From Methylovirgula ligni (GTDB lineage Bacteria; Pseudomonadota; Alphaproteobacteria; Rhizobiales; Beijerinckiaceae): a DNA stretch of 64,000 nt. The stretch lies in NCBI RefSeq assembly GCF_004135935.1, contig NZ_CP025086.1, forward strand, positions 1,736,001-1,800,000, in the 5' to 3' direction. Position 1 is the first letter of the stretch. Each line of letters starts with the position of its first letter. A program made the translations under genes and the position numbers. Below the pieces are notes generated by a model. That model was not told the DNA's origin and did no database searches. It saw nothing but the letters and a program-made list of their open reading frames with translations. This document shows, one piece after another, positions 1 through 9,036 of the stretch.

Positions 1-501
1 CCGACGGAATCCGAATGGGAATTCGCCGCGCGCGGGGGACTCGACGGGGTGGAATACGCCTGGGGCGACGAGTTTCAGCCCGATGGAAAGCTCATGGCGA
101 ACACGTGGCATGGCGAGTTTCCACGCGAAAACCTGAAGCCCGACGGCTTTGAGCGCACATCACCGGTCGGCGCCTTCCCGCCAAATGGCTACGGCCTCTA
201 CGACATGATCGGCAACACCTGGGAATGGACCGACGATTGGTTTTCCCAAAAGCATAGGCCGGATGCGCAGAAGGCTTGCTGCATTCCGCAGAACCCGCGC
301 GGCGCGAGGGCCGATGAAAGCTACGATCCGTGCCAGCCCGCCATTAAAATCCCGCGCAAAGTCATCAAGGGCGGATCGCATCTCTGCGCGCCGAATTATT
401 GCCGCCGCTACCGGCCGGCAGCCCGCCACGCCGAGGCCGTCGACACCTCGACCAGTCATCTTGGATTCCGCTGCGTCGTTCGAAAAGCCGCAGCGTCATG
501 A
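1..501 (+). CDS. Formylglycine-generating enzyme (FGE/SUMF1)-like protein, 5' end cut off
   Basis: The gene enters from the left edge already in frame; its start is outside the window. The first visible residues (PTESEWEFAARGG) and the later stretches YGLYDMIGNTWEWT, KVIKGGSHLC and SHLGFRCV form the usual C-terminal pattern of the FGE-sulfatase family. Members oxidise a sulfatase active-site cysteine to formylglycine or bind related substrates, and the gene usually neighbours a sulfatase, which would lie to the left and cannot be seen. A cysteine is present in the GGSHLCAPNYC segment, where true FGEs carry active-site cysteines, so enzymatic function is plausible. About 166 C-terminal residues are visible. 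Confidence 0.85.
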   Translation, partial: PTESEWEFAARGGLDGVEYAWGDEFQPDGKLMANTWHGEFPRENLKPDGFERTSPVGAFPPNGYGLYDMIGNTWEWTDDWFSQKHRPDAQKACCIPQNPRGARADESYDPCQPAIKIPRKVIKGGSHLCAPNYCRRYRPAARHAEAVDTSTSHLGFRCVVRKAAAS

Positions 502-580
502 ATTCCGGCGATGACAAGTCCGGCAAAACGCAAAGGGTCGAGAGGAGCCTCTGAAAGCCGGCCGCCAGAAGAAGCCCTAT

Positions 581-1168
581 GTGCCGCTGGCTCGCGCGGA
601 GCTACCGATTGATACGGCCGCTCTCGCCCGGTATCTGATTGGCAAGATATTGGTGCGGGAATTGCCGGAAGGCATAGCCAGTGGCCGTATTGTCGAGACT
701 GAGGCGTATGTCGTCGGCGATGCCGCCGGGCATGCCTTCCGTGGGATGACTCAGCGCAATCGAACGCTGTTTCTCGAGCGCGGACGCGCCTATGTCTACC
801 TCGCCTATGGCGTCTCCTATATGCTCAATGTCTCGAGCGAGAAGCCCGGAGTTGGAGCCGGCGTCCTGATCCGGGCGCTCGAGCCGCTCGAAGGTCTCCC
901 GATCATGCGACTCAATCGCGGCGTCGAGCGCTTGCGCGACCTGGCGTGGGGGCCGGGAAGGCTCGCCGCGGCGCTGCGGATTGATCGTTCGCTCGATGGG
1001 CTCGATCTTTGCCGGGAAGGCCCCTTATGGCTCGCACGCGGCGAGAACGAACCCGGTGAAATCGGGCAGAGCATCAGGATCGGCATTTCGCAGGATGCAA
1101 ACCGTCTCCTGCGATTTTATCTTCGCGGCAGTCCCTATGTCAGCGGTCCGAGATCGCTCAACGAATAA
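581..1168 (+). CDS. mpg: DNA-3-methyladenine glycosylase (AAG/MPG family)
   Basis: Base-excision repair enzyme that removes alkylated purines such as 3-methyladenine. The 195-residue product has the normal bacterial length. The family core GRIVETEAY is present, with the catalytic Glu at residue 41 and the DNA-intercalating Tyr at 43. Further landmarks are TQRNRTLF, AYVYLAYG and GVLIRALEPLEGL. The start is GTG at 581, because an in-frame stop lies at 512-514 and no better start intervenes; there is no convincing ribosome binding site. It follows the FGE-like gene by about 80 bases. Confidence 0.93.
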   Translation: MPLARAELPIDTAALARYLIGKILVRELPEGIASGRIVETEAYVVGDAAGHAFRGMTQRNRTLFLERGRAYVYLAYGVSYMLNVSSEKPGVGAGVLIRALEPLEGLPIMRLNRGVERLRDLAWGPGRLAAALRIDRSLDGLDLCREGPLWLARGENEPGEIGQSIRIGISQDANRLLRFYLRGSPYVSGPRSLNE

Positions 1169-1339
1169 GCGATTGTCCTCGTCTCGCGGTCGCGGCTAAC
1201 GATCCGGATACCCTGTGAAAATGTAGTCTTTTGCGGTCACAATCGTATGACAGGCATACCCGCAGTCGGAACCCGTGCCCTCCGGGGAAAACGCGCGAGA
1301 GACATGGTCATAGTTGAACTGCGCATAACCCCATCCAGC

Positions 1340-2857
1340 TCATTCCACCAATTCGAAATCGCCCGGCTTCCAATTTTTGTCGAACCAGGGTTCGAGCGGC
1401 CCGTAAAGCCGAAGGAGAGTATTCCATCCCTTTCCTGAAACGGTCTGTACCCAATTCGATTCGTGGCCCGCTGGAGCCTTCGGCGCGAACCAAACTGTCA
1501 CCGAGCCATCCGCATTTTTCTGGATGCCCTTCTGATTGCTATCAAGGCCAGCGGTTTTCTGGTCGGTCTCTAGCATCGAGCGAGTCTGGCCGTCGTAGAC
1601 CATAAATGACCAGAACTGCGCGGCAGGAATCGGCGCAGGCAAAGTGATCTTGTAGGTCTTGCCGCCGTCTAAATAGCGGCCCTTGGAGTCGCGAGTAGCG
1701 TAGGCATAGGCCGATCCGCTGCCGGGCTTAGAGAATGCCATAGCCGGAGTAACACCCGTGGCGTAATAGTGAAACAGCGTCCGGGCATCGAGCATGCGTT
1801 CGCCATTGTTCAGAAACTGATAACTGCCTCCCACAAATCCAGTGCCCCACTGACGATCAGGATAGAACATCACTCGTTTGTCGCGGGGCGCGAAAACGAT
1901 TGCGCGGGCGGTCGCGTTACCGACCGCTACAGCGTCGGTAAGAATGGCTTTCATCCGATCGTCCGGCGCGAAGGGTTGGCCCTTCTTAATTCCTATCGAA
2001 GCAAACAACCCGACTAACTCAGGATCGAAGGCGTCGGCCGGCTCATGCTGAATTACTTCGTTCAACTCGTTGTAAAACTCGAACGTGTTGGCGTGAATGG
2101 TGTTGAACTGGTTGCCCGAAACGTTGAGGAAAGTCTGCGACGGCGGGTTCGCTGCCTCTGATAGTGGATAGACGCGCGCGGCGGCTTTGACACCGTTCAC
2201 AGCGGCGGCGATGTCGCCGTTTTTCACGAACGCGCGGTAAAATATCAGATTAGAATAGGTCGGAGACTTCACCACGAAGTAGCCGCCGGAAGGAATTGCT
2301 CCGGTGTATCCGGGTGGCAAGAAGAGATACTTTCCACCTTTGCCTTTGTCGGGGCCAGTTAAGCCGACATCCGTCACGAACCGAAAAAATGCATCGTCAA
2401 CAGGACCGAGAACTCCGGGCGGCACTTGCGCTACAACCGGACCGTCCTTGAGGTCAAGGCACGTAAATACGTACGGGGTGGTCGATTGCGCAGTCAGAAA
2501 CAATGAACGCGCATCCATCAGGTTTTCCATGATGCCGATGTCGCTGTTGCGTTTTACTCCTGCCTTGCTGAGACCCTCGCACGCCGCGTAGACCGATGCG
2601 GCAGGTATGCCGGAAAGAAATGTCTCAACTCCGCGTGCAAAATCGAGATTGTCGTAGACCTTTTGCACCGTCTGCGCGTCCGGCAAGCCGTCGAAGAATT
2701 TTAACGTTCCAATGCGCGTCTGCACCGTATCGGGCGTCGTAATGTACGACGGGACCTTCGCAGCATATTTTGCCGAGGATTGTTCGTAAGCACAGGCAGG
2801 CCCGATGGCCGCGACGCCGAATATCGAAGAAATTACCAATTTTAGAATTGGAGTCAT
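1340..2857 (-). CDS. Exported DUF1254/DUF1214 domain protein
   Basis: A 505-residue protein with a clear N-terminal signal peptide (MTPILKLVISSIFGVAAIGPACA) and the two-part architecture of DUF1254 (roughly residues 60-190) followed by DUF1214 (roughly 370-490). The C-terminal WSFMVYDGQTRSML and NWVQTVSGKGW stretches are typical. The biochemical function of the family is unknown; the protein should be periplasmic or secreted. Base composition is visibly lower in GC than in flanking genes, and it stands alone between a repair gene and tRNA-Met, so acquisition by transfer is possible. Confidence 0.85.
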   Translation of the reverse strand: MTPILKLVISSIFGVAAIGPACAYEQSSAKYAAKVPSYITTPDTVQTRIGTLKFFDGLPDAQTVQKVYDNLDFARGVETFLSGIPAASVYAACEGLSKAGVKRNSDIGIMENLMDARSLFLTAQSTTPYVFTCLDLKDGPVVAQVPPGVLGPVDDAFFRFVTDVGLTGPDKGKGGKYLFLPPGYTGAIPSGGYFVVKSPTYSNLIFYRAFVKNGDIAAAVNGVKAAARVYPLSEAANPPSQTFLNVSGNQFNTIHANTFEFYNELNEVIQHEPADAFDPELVGLFASIGIKKGQPFAPDDRMKAILTDAVAVGNATARAIVFAPRDKRVMFYPDRQWGTGFVGGSYQFLNNGERMLDARTLFHYYATGVTPAMAFSKPGSGSAYAYATRDSKGRYLDGGKTYKITLPAPIPAAQFWSFMVYDGQTRSMLETDQKTAGLDSNQKGIQKNADGSVTVWFAPKAPAGHESNWVQTVSGKGWNTLLRLYGPLEPWFDKNWKPGDFELVE

Positions 2858-3161
2858 TGCATCCTCCGCTCTCCGTCGCGCTCACGGGGACTGCGCGGCG
2901 CCGACGCCAAGTCCCCGCCCGATCATCCGGCGAATCTCCGCGCGTTCGATTCAAAAAGCCATTGAGTAACGACGATGGTCAAGGGCGGAAACGTGCCAAG
3001 GCCGGCCGCCATCGCAAACCGCCCATGTCGCGTTTCATGTCGCACGGAATTGCCCGTAAAATTCGCGAAAGTAGGAAAATCAAGGAGATAGCTTGTCAGG
3101 CCCTGCGACATGACTTTTCGAGATAATCGAAGAAATTGCCAGCTAAGCCATTGAATTAGCT
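2858..3161. other. Intergenic region between the DUF1254 gene and tRNA-Met
   Basis: About 300 bases without a credible gene. It must hold the leftward promoter of the DUF1254 gene, but no clear -35/-10 pair, operator or repeat stands out. No duplicate of the 3' end of tRNA-Met, which would mark an integration site, is visible here. Confidence 0.6.
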
Positions 3162-3238
3162 TGGTAGCGGAGGAGGGACTCGAACCCCCGACACAAGGAT
3201 TATGATTCCTCTGCTCTAGCCGGCTGAGCTACTCCGCC
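3162..3238 (-). tRNA. tRNA-Met (anticodon CAT)
   Basis: Read on the minus strand, the sequence folds into a full cloverleaf. The acceptor arm is GGCGGAG/CTCCGCT with one G-T pair, the D arm contains AGCTCAGC, and the anticodon stem GAGGA/TCCTT encloses the loop ATCATAA. The T arm contains GGTTCGAGTCC and CCA is encoded. Anticodon CAT fits elongator methionine tRNA; a lysidine-modified tRNA-Ile2 has the same anticodon in DNA but is less likely. The 3' end faces the lower-GC DUF1254 region. Confidence 0.93.
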
Positions 3239-3289
3239 CCATCGGTTTGGGCGATTTACGCGCGGCGGCCTCGGGAAATGCGAGACGGC

Positions 3290-3315
3290 GCGGCGGCCTG
3301 CGTATAGGCCGCCGC
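3290..3315. terminator. Hairpin downstream of the lactate permease, possible terminator
   Basis: A perfect ten-base-pair inverted repeat, GCGGCGGCCT and AGGCCGCCGC, with a six-base loop, about 45 bases past the lactate permease stop codon. There is no T run on the minus-strand side, so it is at best an imperfect or factor-assisted terminator. Confidence 0.4.
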
Positions 3316-3359
3316 TCTCGGCAAAGTCAAGCCGCAGCGCGTTGCGGGATGATCGCGCG

Positions 3360-4982
3360 TTAATGTCCTGCCCCGACGACCGGGATGATCCACGGAATGA
3401 CGAATTGCTGGATCGCGACCAGCAGCCCGAGCACGATCGTCAGGGTGATGCTGTGCCAGAACGTGCGGGCGAAGACGACGCCCTCCTGGCCTTTCAGCTT
3501 GGTGACGGCGACGCCGGTCGCGATATTCTGCGGCGAAACCATTTTGCCGATCACGCCGCCGGACGAATTGGTCGCTGCGAACAGGATCGGGTTGAGGTTG
3601 AGTTGCCGCGCTGCCACCACCTGAAGATTGCCGAAGAGCGCGTTGCCTGAGGTGTCGCTGCCCGAAAGCAGTACTGCGACCCAGCCGAGGAATGGCGAGA
3701 GCAGCACGAAGAACCCCCCGGTCGAGGCGACCGCCTTGCCGAGCGTATAGGCCATGCCGGAATAATTCATCAGATAGGCGAGGCCGAGGATGAGCATCAC
3801 CGTGACCACGGCGATCCACGCCTGGCGGACCGTATGGCCGATGCAGGCGAAGAAATCACGCACCGGCAGGCCGATGACGAGAGCGGTGATGATCGCCGCG
3901 ACGAGAATCGCCGTGCCGGTGGCGAGTGGCTGGAAGGCCCAGATCGCCGCATAGGGCTTGTTGTTGTAGAGCGTGATCGAGATTGCCTTGTCGAGGCCCG
4001 GCCAGTGGATCGCCTGCGCGCCGACCGTCGCGACCGCGTAATGCGTCCAGATGATCACCACGGCCGAGACGATGATCCACGGAATCCAGCCCTGCCAGGG
4101 GGCGATGGGTTTCGCCGTCGTCGCGTCCTTCTCGTCGGCGTCGGAAATGGCGAATTCCGGGTCTCTCTCAGGGTGCCAGACCTGCAGGAAGAGCAGGGTG
4201 CAGGCGAGCGAGCCGAGCGCCGAGAAAACGTCCGTCAGCGCATAATCGAGGTAGTTGGACGCGAGGAATTGCGAGATAGCGAAGCTCAGACCCGCGACCA
4301 GCAGCAGCGGCCACAGGGCTTTCAACGAGCGCAGGCCGCCATAGAGCGTGATGACATAGAACGGCAGCAGCAGCGCGATCACCGGCAATTGGCGTCCGAC
4401 CATGGCGCCGAGCGTATGGGCGGGCAGGCCGGTGACGGCGCCAAGCACGGTGATCGGCACGCCGAGCGCGCCGAAGGCGACGGGCGCGGTATTGAAGATC
4501 AAAACGAAGACGAGCGCTTCCAGCGCCGGAAATCCCACGAGGATGAGCAGGGAGCTGGTGATCGCCACCGGCGTGCCGAAGCCGGAGATGCCTTCGAGCA
4601 AAGCGCCGAAGCAGAAACCGATCACGACGAGCACGACGCGCCGGTCGTTCGGAACGTGATTGATGAGCCAGGCCCGAAAGGCGTCGAAGCGGCCGGATTC
4701 AACAGCGATGTTGTAGAGCAGCAGCGCGTTGAGCACGATCCACATGACCGGCCACAGGGCGAAGACAGCGCCGGCGGCGACGGAATTGACAGCAAGCCCC
4801 GCCGGCATCTTCCAGATCGCGATCGCGATAATCAGGCCGACGATGAGCCCGGCCAAGGCCGCTTGCCATGCTGGCCGACGCAAGACGCCGAGGAGGAGAA
4901 GAACCGCCAAAACGGGCAGGATGGCCGCCGCGAAAGACAAACCAAGGTTGCCCGCAACAGGGGCGAGCAGTTGATGAAACAC
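3360..4982 (-). CDS. lctP: L-lactate permease family transporter
   Basis: A 540-residue polytopic membrane protein of the LctP/LldP family, which imports lactate (some members glycolate) with protons. The conserved segment FGALLEGISGFGTPVAITSSLL followed by FNTAPVAFGALGVPI lies around residues 125-180. The C-terminal part holds LSGSDTSGNALFGNLQ and ATNSSGGVIGKMVSPQNIA, both strong signatures. Length and a membrane-segment count of roughly 12-14 fit the family. No lactate dehydrogenase is adjacent, so its link to lactate rather than another 2-hydroxy acid rests on homology. Confidence 0.9.
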   Translation of the reverse strand: MFHQLLAPVAGNLGLSFAAAILPVLAVLLLLGVLRRPAWQAALAGLIVGLIIAIAIWKMPAGLAVNSVAAGAVFALWPVMWIVLNALLLYNIAVESGRFDAFRAWLINHVPNDRRVVLVVIGFCFGALLEGISGFGTPVAITSSLLILVGFPALEALVFVLIFNTAPVAFGALGVPITVLGAVTGLPAHTLGAMVGRQLPVIALLLPFYVITLYGGLRSLKALWPLLLVAGLSFAISQFLASNYLDYALTDVFSALGSLACTLLFLQVWHPERDPEFAISDADEKDATTAKPIAPWQGWIPWIIVSAVVIIWTHYAVATVGAQAIHWPGLDKAISITLYNNKPYAAIWAFQPLATGTAILVAAIITALVIGLPVRDFFACIGHTVRQAWIAVVTVMLILGLAYLMNYSGMAYTLGKAVASTGGFFVLLSPFLGWVAVLLSGSDTSGNALFGNLQVVAARQLNLNPILFAATNSSGGVIGKMVSPQNIATGVAVTKLKGQEGVVFARTFWHSITLTIVLGLLVAIQQFVIPWIIPVVGAGH

Positions 4983-5114
4983 TTTTTCCTCCCGGAATAT
5001 ATTTTGTTCTAAGGCGTCATACTCTCGTTTCGACAGTAGACGTCTTTCGCGATACTTCTCAAGTATTCAAAGCATGTCTTCTGAAAAAAGCGCGCAGTGC
5101 GGTGCAACGCGCAT

Positions 5115-5849
5115 TCAACGTTTGGTGATGCGCACCAAAGTGAAAATGCCGAAGGGCGGCAGTGCGCGGCGCTCAATGAGGCGCAGGTCGGGATGCCCGG
5201 CGAGCCAGTCCCCCAGGATGCGCCAGGGGAACTCCGGCCGCCAGCCGAGCGCGGCGCTGCGTTCGGCGAGTTTGGCTTCCACCCAGGCGACGGGGCCACT
5301 CGTTGCGCCGATGTGATTGACGAGAACAATCTCGCCGCCCGGCTTCAGCACACGCACCCATTCGTCGAGGCTCGCCTCGGGCCGCGGCAGCACGGTCAGC
5401 ACATAAGGCGCGACAATGACGTCGAAGGTCGCGTCGGCGAAGGCGAGGTTGCAGGCATCCATCGCCGAGAGGCCAGCGACGTGGTGCAGCGCGCCGGTTG
5501 CGGTGCGCCGCGCTGCGCGCCGCAACATCGGCTCCGAGAGGTCGATGCCGACAACCCGGCACGACGGGGCGAACATGGGCAGTTCGAGGCCGGTTCCCAC
5601 GCCCACATCGAGCACGAGTGCGCCCTTATGCCGGTTGGCGATGGCGGCAGCGACTTTGCGGCCGGGCCGCATGGTTTCGGAAAAGGCGAGGTCGTAAACC
5701 GGCGCCCATCGCGCATAGGCTTGGGCGACGGCGGAATTGTCGAGCGTCGCAACGCGCTTGAGATGCTGCACCGCAGCCTTGCGCCGCCCGGGAAATACGG
5801 ACGCCCTGCGCTCGGACAAGTGGTGACTTCCCCCGCGTTCGCTCATCAT
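5115..5849 (-). CDS. PmtA-like phosphatidylethanolamine N-methyltransferase
   Basis: A 244-residue class I SAM-dependent methyltransferase. Motif I is [13 protein letters not shown] and is followed by [14 protein letters not shown]. The opening [11 protein letters not shown] and the later [12 protein letters not shown] and [10 protein letters not shown] resemble the Rhodobacter-type PmtA, which methylates phosphatidylethanolamine stepwise towards phosphatidylcholine at the inner membrane. The start at 5849 is chosen because its ATG overlaps the mnmA stop by four bases, implying translational coupling. An upstream extension to 5918 would lie inside mnmA. Substrate identity is inferred. Confidence 0.78.
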   Translation of the reverse strand: MMSERGGSHHLSERRASVFPGRRKAAVQHLKRVATLDNSAVAQAYARWAPVYDLAFSETMRPGRKVAAAIANRHKGALVLDVGVGTGLELPMFAPSCRVVGIDLSEPMLRRAARRTATGALHHVAGLSAMDACNLAFADATFDVIVAPYVLTVLPRPEASLDEWVRVLKPGGEIVLVNHIGATSGPVAWVEAKLAERSAALGWRPEFPWRILGDWLAGHPDLRLIERRALPPFGIFTLVRITKR

Positions 5850-7060
5850 CCGCCAGCGGCGGCGAGCGTCGCGCCATGCAGAATCCGCGCGTCGGCCGCG
5901 TCGGATTGGGTCGCGCAAATAAAACCGCCGCCGAGGACACGCGCATCGGGGCGGTCGCTGTCATATAACACGCAGGCCTGGCCCGGCGAGACGCCATCCT
6001 CGCTGCTGACGAAAGCGACGCTCGCTTCACCATCTTCGATAGTGAGGAAGGCTGCGACCGGCGGCTTGGTCGAGCGCACGCGCACGAAAACATCGCGGCT
6101 GACCGGTCCGATATCGGCCAGAGCACCGTCGCCGATCCAGTTGACCTCGCGCAATTGCACGCGCCGCGTCGCCAGTGCCTCACGCGGCCCGACAATCACC
6201 TGCGCATGGGCGGCGTCGATCCGCACGACATACAGCGGTTGACCGCTTCCGGCCTCATTGTGACTGATGCCAAGGCCGCGGCGCTGACCGATGGTGTAAT
6301 TGATGATCCCGGCATGATGCCCGAGCACCCGGCCGTCGACATGAACGATCTCTCCCGGCCGCGCTGCGTCGGGCCGCATCTGCTCGATGAAGCTGCTGTA
6401 TTTGCCGGAATGGACAAAGCAGATGTCCTGGCTGTCGGGCTTGTCGGCGACAAGCAGCCCGTGCCGGCGGGCGATGGCGCGCACCTCCGGCTTCTGCATC
6501 TCGCCAAGCGGGAAGCGCAGGCGTTCAAGCTGTTCGCGCGTCGTCGCGAACAGAAAATAGCTCTGATCGCGGTTCGTGTCCGCCGCGCGGAAAAGCGCCC
6601 GGCCGCCTGCGCCATCCGGCCGCGAGGCGATATAATGCCCGGTCGCCAGAATGTCGGCGCCGAGGTCCTTCGCCGTGTCGAGAAAATCGGCGAATTTGAT
6701 GTCGCTGTTGCAGGCGATGCAGGGGACCGGTGTCTCGCCCTCGGCGTAGCTCTGGGCGAAGCGGTCGATCACCTTCTCCCGGAACCGCTGCTCATAGTCG
6801 AGCACATAGTGCGGAATATCGAGCCGCGCGGCCACCTGGCGCGCGTCATAAATGTCCTGACCGGCACAGCAGGCGCCCTTGCGATGCTCGGCGGCGCCGT
6901 GATCGTAGAGCTGTAAGGTAACGCCGACGACATCGTAGCCCTGTTCCTTGAGCAGCGCCGCGACGACGGAGGAATCGACGCCGCCCGACATCGCCACGAC
7001 CACCCGCGTGTCGGCGGGTGCCTTGGGCAAATCGAGACTGTTTCGATTCTCTAGGCTCAT
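5846..7060 (-). CDS. mnmA: tRNA-specific 2-thiouridylase
   Basis: Installs the 2-thio group on U34 of tRNA-Lys, -Glu and -Gln. The 404-residue protein has the PP-loop AMSGGVDSS at about residues 23-31. The catalytic cysteine is in PCIACN (Cys117) and the second, persulfide-forming cysteine in DSQDICF (Cys214). GHY near 141 and the C-terminal GQRRGLGIS domain are also present. It is a little longer than the E. coli enzyme (about 370 residues), owing to a short N-terminal extension. It is the first gene of a two-gene unit with the PmtA-like methyltransferase. Confidence 0.97.
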   Translation of the reverse strand: MSLENRNSLDLPKAPADTRVVVAMSGGVDSSVVAALLKEQGYDVVGVTLQLYDHGAAEHRKGACCAGQDIYDARQVAARLDIPHYVLDYEQRFREKVIDRFAQSYAEGETPVPCIACNSDIKFADFLDTAKDLGADILATGHYIASRPDGAGGRALFRAADTNRDQSYFLFATTREQLERLRFPLGEMQKPEVRAIARRHGLLVADKPDSQDICFVHSGKYSSFIEQMRPDAARPGEIVHVDGRVLGHHAGIINYTIGQRRGLGISHNEAGSGQPLYVVRIDAAHAQVIVGPREALATRRVQLREVNWIGDGALADIGPVSRDVFVRVRSTKPPVAAFLTIEDGEASVAFVSSEDGVSPGQACVLYDSDRPDARVLGGGFICATQSDAADARILHGATLAAAGG

Positions 7061-7465
7061 TGAGCGGCGACCGATGGTTCAGCAGAGCTTGGGCAGCCTC
7101 GGGCCGCCCGGATTGTCCCTATATAAGCACCGGCTGTCTTTTCGGCACTCTATCGTTTTGTCCAAAATAGGACATTGGCGGCGTTCCGCATCTAAACCAT
7201 CCCGCTCGCGGCTTTGCAACGCAAGTTTGGGGCTGGCGTCTGCCTTAAGCGCGGCGCGGGTCAAACCGGGCGTCAGTTAAGAACTCGGAAAGAATTCGTT
7301 TCAAGAAGACACAGGTTATCCCAAGGCGGTAACCCACATTCATAGAGATTATACTAATTTGTATGCCCACCATTTGACTAAACATAAGGATGGCGCTTAG
7401 CCGAATCTTAAGTTCGATTTTCTATTCTCAGTGGGTAAAGTTCAGTCAGTGTGTGAGTTTTCGAT
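7061..7465. other. Divergent promoter region between mnmA and sciP
   Basis: About 400 bases with no credible coding sequence; the right half is AT-rich. It must carry the leftward mnmA promoter and the rightward sciP promoter. The one recognisable element is a CtrA-like box at 7397-7411. Confidence 0.6.
7397..7411 (+). promoter_or_regulatory. Candidate CtrA box upstream of sciP
   Basis: The sequence TTAG-N7-TTAA (spacer ccgaatc) matches the CtrA consensus TTAA-N7-TTAA at seven of eight positions, and lies 54 bases before the sciP start codon. In Caulobacter, sciP is a CtrA-dependent gene whose product then restrains CtrA, so the location is meaningful. Binding itself is not shown. Confidence 0.55.
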
Positions 7466-7741
7466 ATGGTCGAGTTGAGCCGCCCGAGGGTCAAGTACGT
7501 CATCGGGCCAGACGGGAGCCCCCTTACTGTGGCAGATCTTCCGCCAGTCACGACCAAGCGCTGGGTTATCCGGCGCAAGGCTGAAGTTGTCGCCGCCGTG
7601 CGCGGCGGCCTCATTTCGCTCGAAGAGGCGTGCAACCGCTATACACTGACGGTCGACGAATTTCTGTCCTGGCAAATGTCAATCGACCAATATGGCCTGG
7701 CGGGGCTGCGCACCACTCGCATCCAGCAATATCGCATGTAA
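7466..7741 (+). CDS. sciP: SciP-like CtrA inhibitor (DUF1153)
   Basis: A 91-residue helix-turn-helix protein of the DUF1153 family. It contains KYVIGPDGSPLTVADLPP near the start and the helical stretch RWVIRRKAEVVAAVRGGLISLEEACNRY with LTVDEFLSWQ. The Caulobacter homologue SciP binds CtrA and DNA and blocks CtrA-driven transcription late in the cell cycle. Length and composition match the family closely. The gene lies 2.3 kb from ctrA on the same strand, separated by two opposite-strand genes, and has a CtrA-like box upstream, consistent with a feedback loop. Confidence 0.92.
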   Translation: MVELSRPRVKYVIGPDGSPLTVADLPPVTTKRWVIRRKAEVVAAVRGGLISLEEACNRYTLTVDEFLSWQMSIDQYGLAGLRTTRIQQYRM

Positions 7742-7769
7742 TAGGCGCCGGGCGCGCTCGGCGTTGCGC

Positions 7770-8843
7770 TCAGGAATCGGCCGGGCTCGCCGGCAATTCG
7801 GCGGCCTTCGGCGCGTTTTCCTTCCTGTGCTCTGTTTCTCTGTGTTCGATTTCCGTTCCTGAATTGGGATTGCCCGCGGCCGGGTGGGCGTGGAGCGCCT
7901 GTTCGAGCCGCGTACGCTCGAAGAAAATGACGACGAAAGTCGCAAAGACCAGCGGCAGGACCAGGTAAAGCAGCCGGAAGACCAGAAGGGCGGTGAGCAC
8001 CTTGTCGTGCGGCACCGCCGGCATTGCCTTGATGAACAGAAGCTCGAAAACGCCGAGGCCGCCGGGTGCTTCCGACGCCAGCGCGACGGAAAACGAGGCG
8101 ATGAAAATACCCAGGACGACGAGATAGCCGGGATTGGCCTGTTGCGGCAGGGCAAAATAGATGATGCCGGCGCAGCCGAGCAACTCCGTCGACGAGGCGA
8201 CAAGCTGGCGCAGGGCAATGCCGAGATGCGGATATTCGATTCGCAATCGGCCGATCGTCAGGGGTTTGAGCCGCAGCGCCGACCCCGCGACATAGGCGGC
8301 GACGAGCCCCAGACAGATAAATCCGATCACGCGCGCCGTTGCCGGGTCGGTAAAGACATGTGGCAGAAACCGGCCGAGCCGGCGCAATAGCGCCGGGTCT
8401 GCCACCAGCACGATGCCGCCGAGCAGGAGAACGCCGAGGCTGAAGGTCAGCGAACAGAGGCCGACGAGAAGGGCGACCTGCGCCGCCGAAAGCCCTTTGG
8501 TCGAATAGGCGCGATAGCGCACCATGGCGCCCGAAAAGACCGAGGCGCCGACATTATGGGCGAGTGCATAGGTCGTGAAAGAGCACAGGCCAATGAAAAG
8601 CCAGGAAATATGCTTCACGCCAAGGTGCAGCAGAGCGATCTGGTCATACCAGGCGAGCGCGGCATAGGCGACGAGCGTTGCAAGTATCGCCAGGCAATAT
8701 TGCTGCGGTGGAATCGTCCTGAGGTCGGCGAGCACCTTCGGGCCGACGGCTTGGCCGCTAAGCTGCTGATGCAGAAGCCACACCGAGACGGCCAAGGCAA
8801 TCAGGCCGAGCGCCGGCCAGACGAATTCCATGAGCCGTTTCAT
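7770..8843 (-). CDS. YbhN/lysylphosphatidylglycerol-synthase-type transmembrane protein
   Basis: A 357-residue integral membrane protein resembling the transmembrane (flippase-like) half of MprF and the YbhN/UPF0104 family. It has about eight hydrophobic segments, the conserved ASVFSGAMVRYRAYS stretch, and GLGVFELLFI near the end. No lysyl-transferase domain follows, so aminoacylation of lipids is not expected. The start at 8843 is preferred over an upstream 8939 because GGGAG lies five bases ahead of it and the signal-like hydrophobic helix begins directly after it. The hydrophilic tail (about residues 315-357) is low-complexity and charged. Confidence 0.8.
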   Translation of the reverse strand: MKRLMEFVWPALGLIALAVSVWLLHQQLSGQAVGPKVLADLRTIPPQQYCLAILATLVAYAALAWYDQIALLHLGVKHISWLFIGLCSFTTYALAHNVGASVFSGAMVRYRAYSTKGLSAAQVALLVGLCSLTFSLGVLLLGGIVLVADPALLRRLGRFLPHVFTDPATARVIGFICLGLVAAYVAGSALRLKPLTIGRLRIEYPHLGIALRQLVASSTELLGCAGIIYFALPQQANPGYLVVLGIFIASFSVALASEAPGGLGVFELLFIKAMPAVPHDKVLTALLVFRLLYLVLPLVFATFVVIFFERTRLEQALHAHPAAGNPNSGTEIEHRETEHRKENAPKAAELPASPADS

Positions 8844-9036
8844 GTTACTCCCGCGATGCCGCCGTGCCAGCGATCGACCGATGGCGGCGATGTCGCCTCG
8901 CTCCCGCCGGTGCAGACCCGAAAGCGCCGCGCAATGCAAGCGCTCATTTCACCGCAGAAGCGGCGATTTGACGGCAAATACCCAGCCCCGGCGCTTTCGC
9001 GCCGGCACCGGATTGGCAGAAGGTCTACCCGGGAGA

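Noticed and set aside
7277-7291. TTAA-N7-GAAA as a second CtrA box before sciP
   Set aside because: The second half matches only two of four bases, so it is no better than random.
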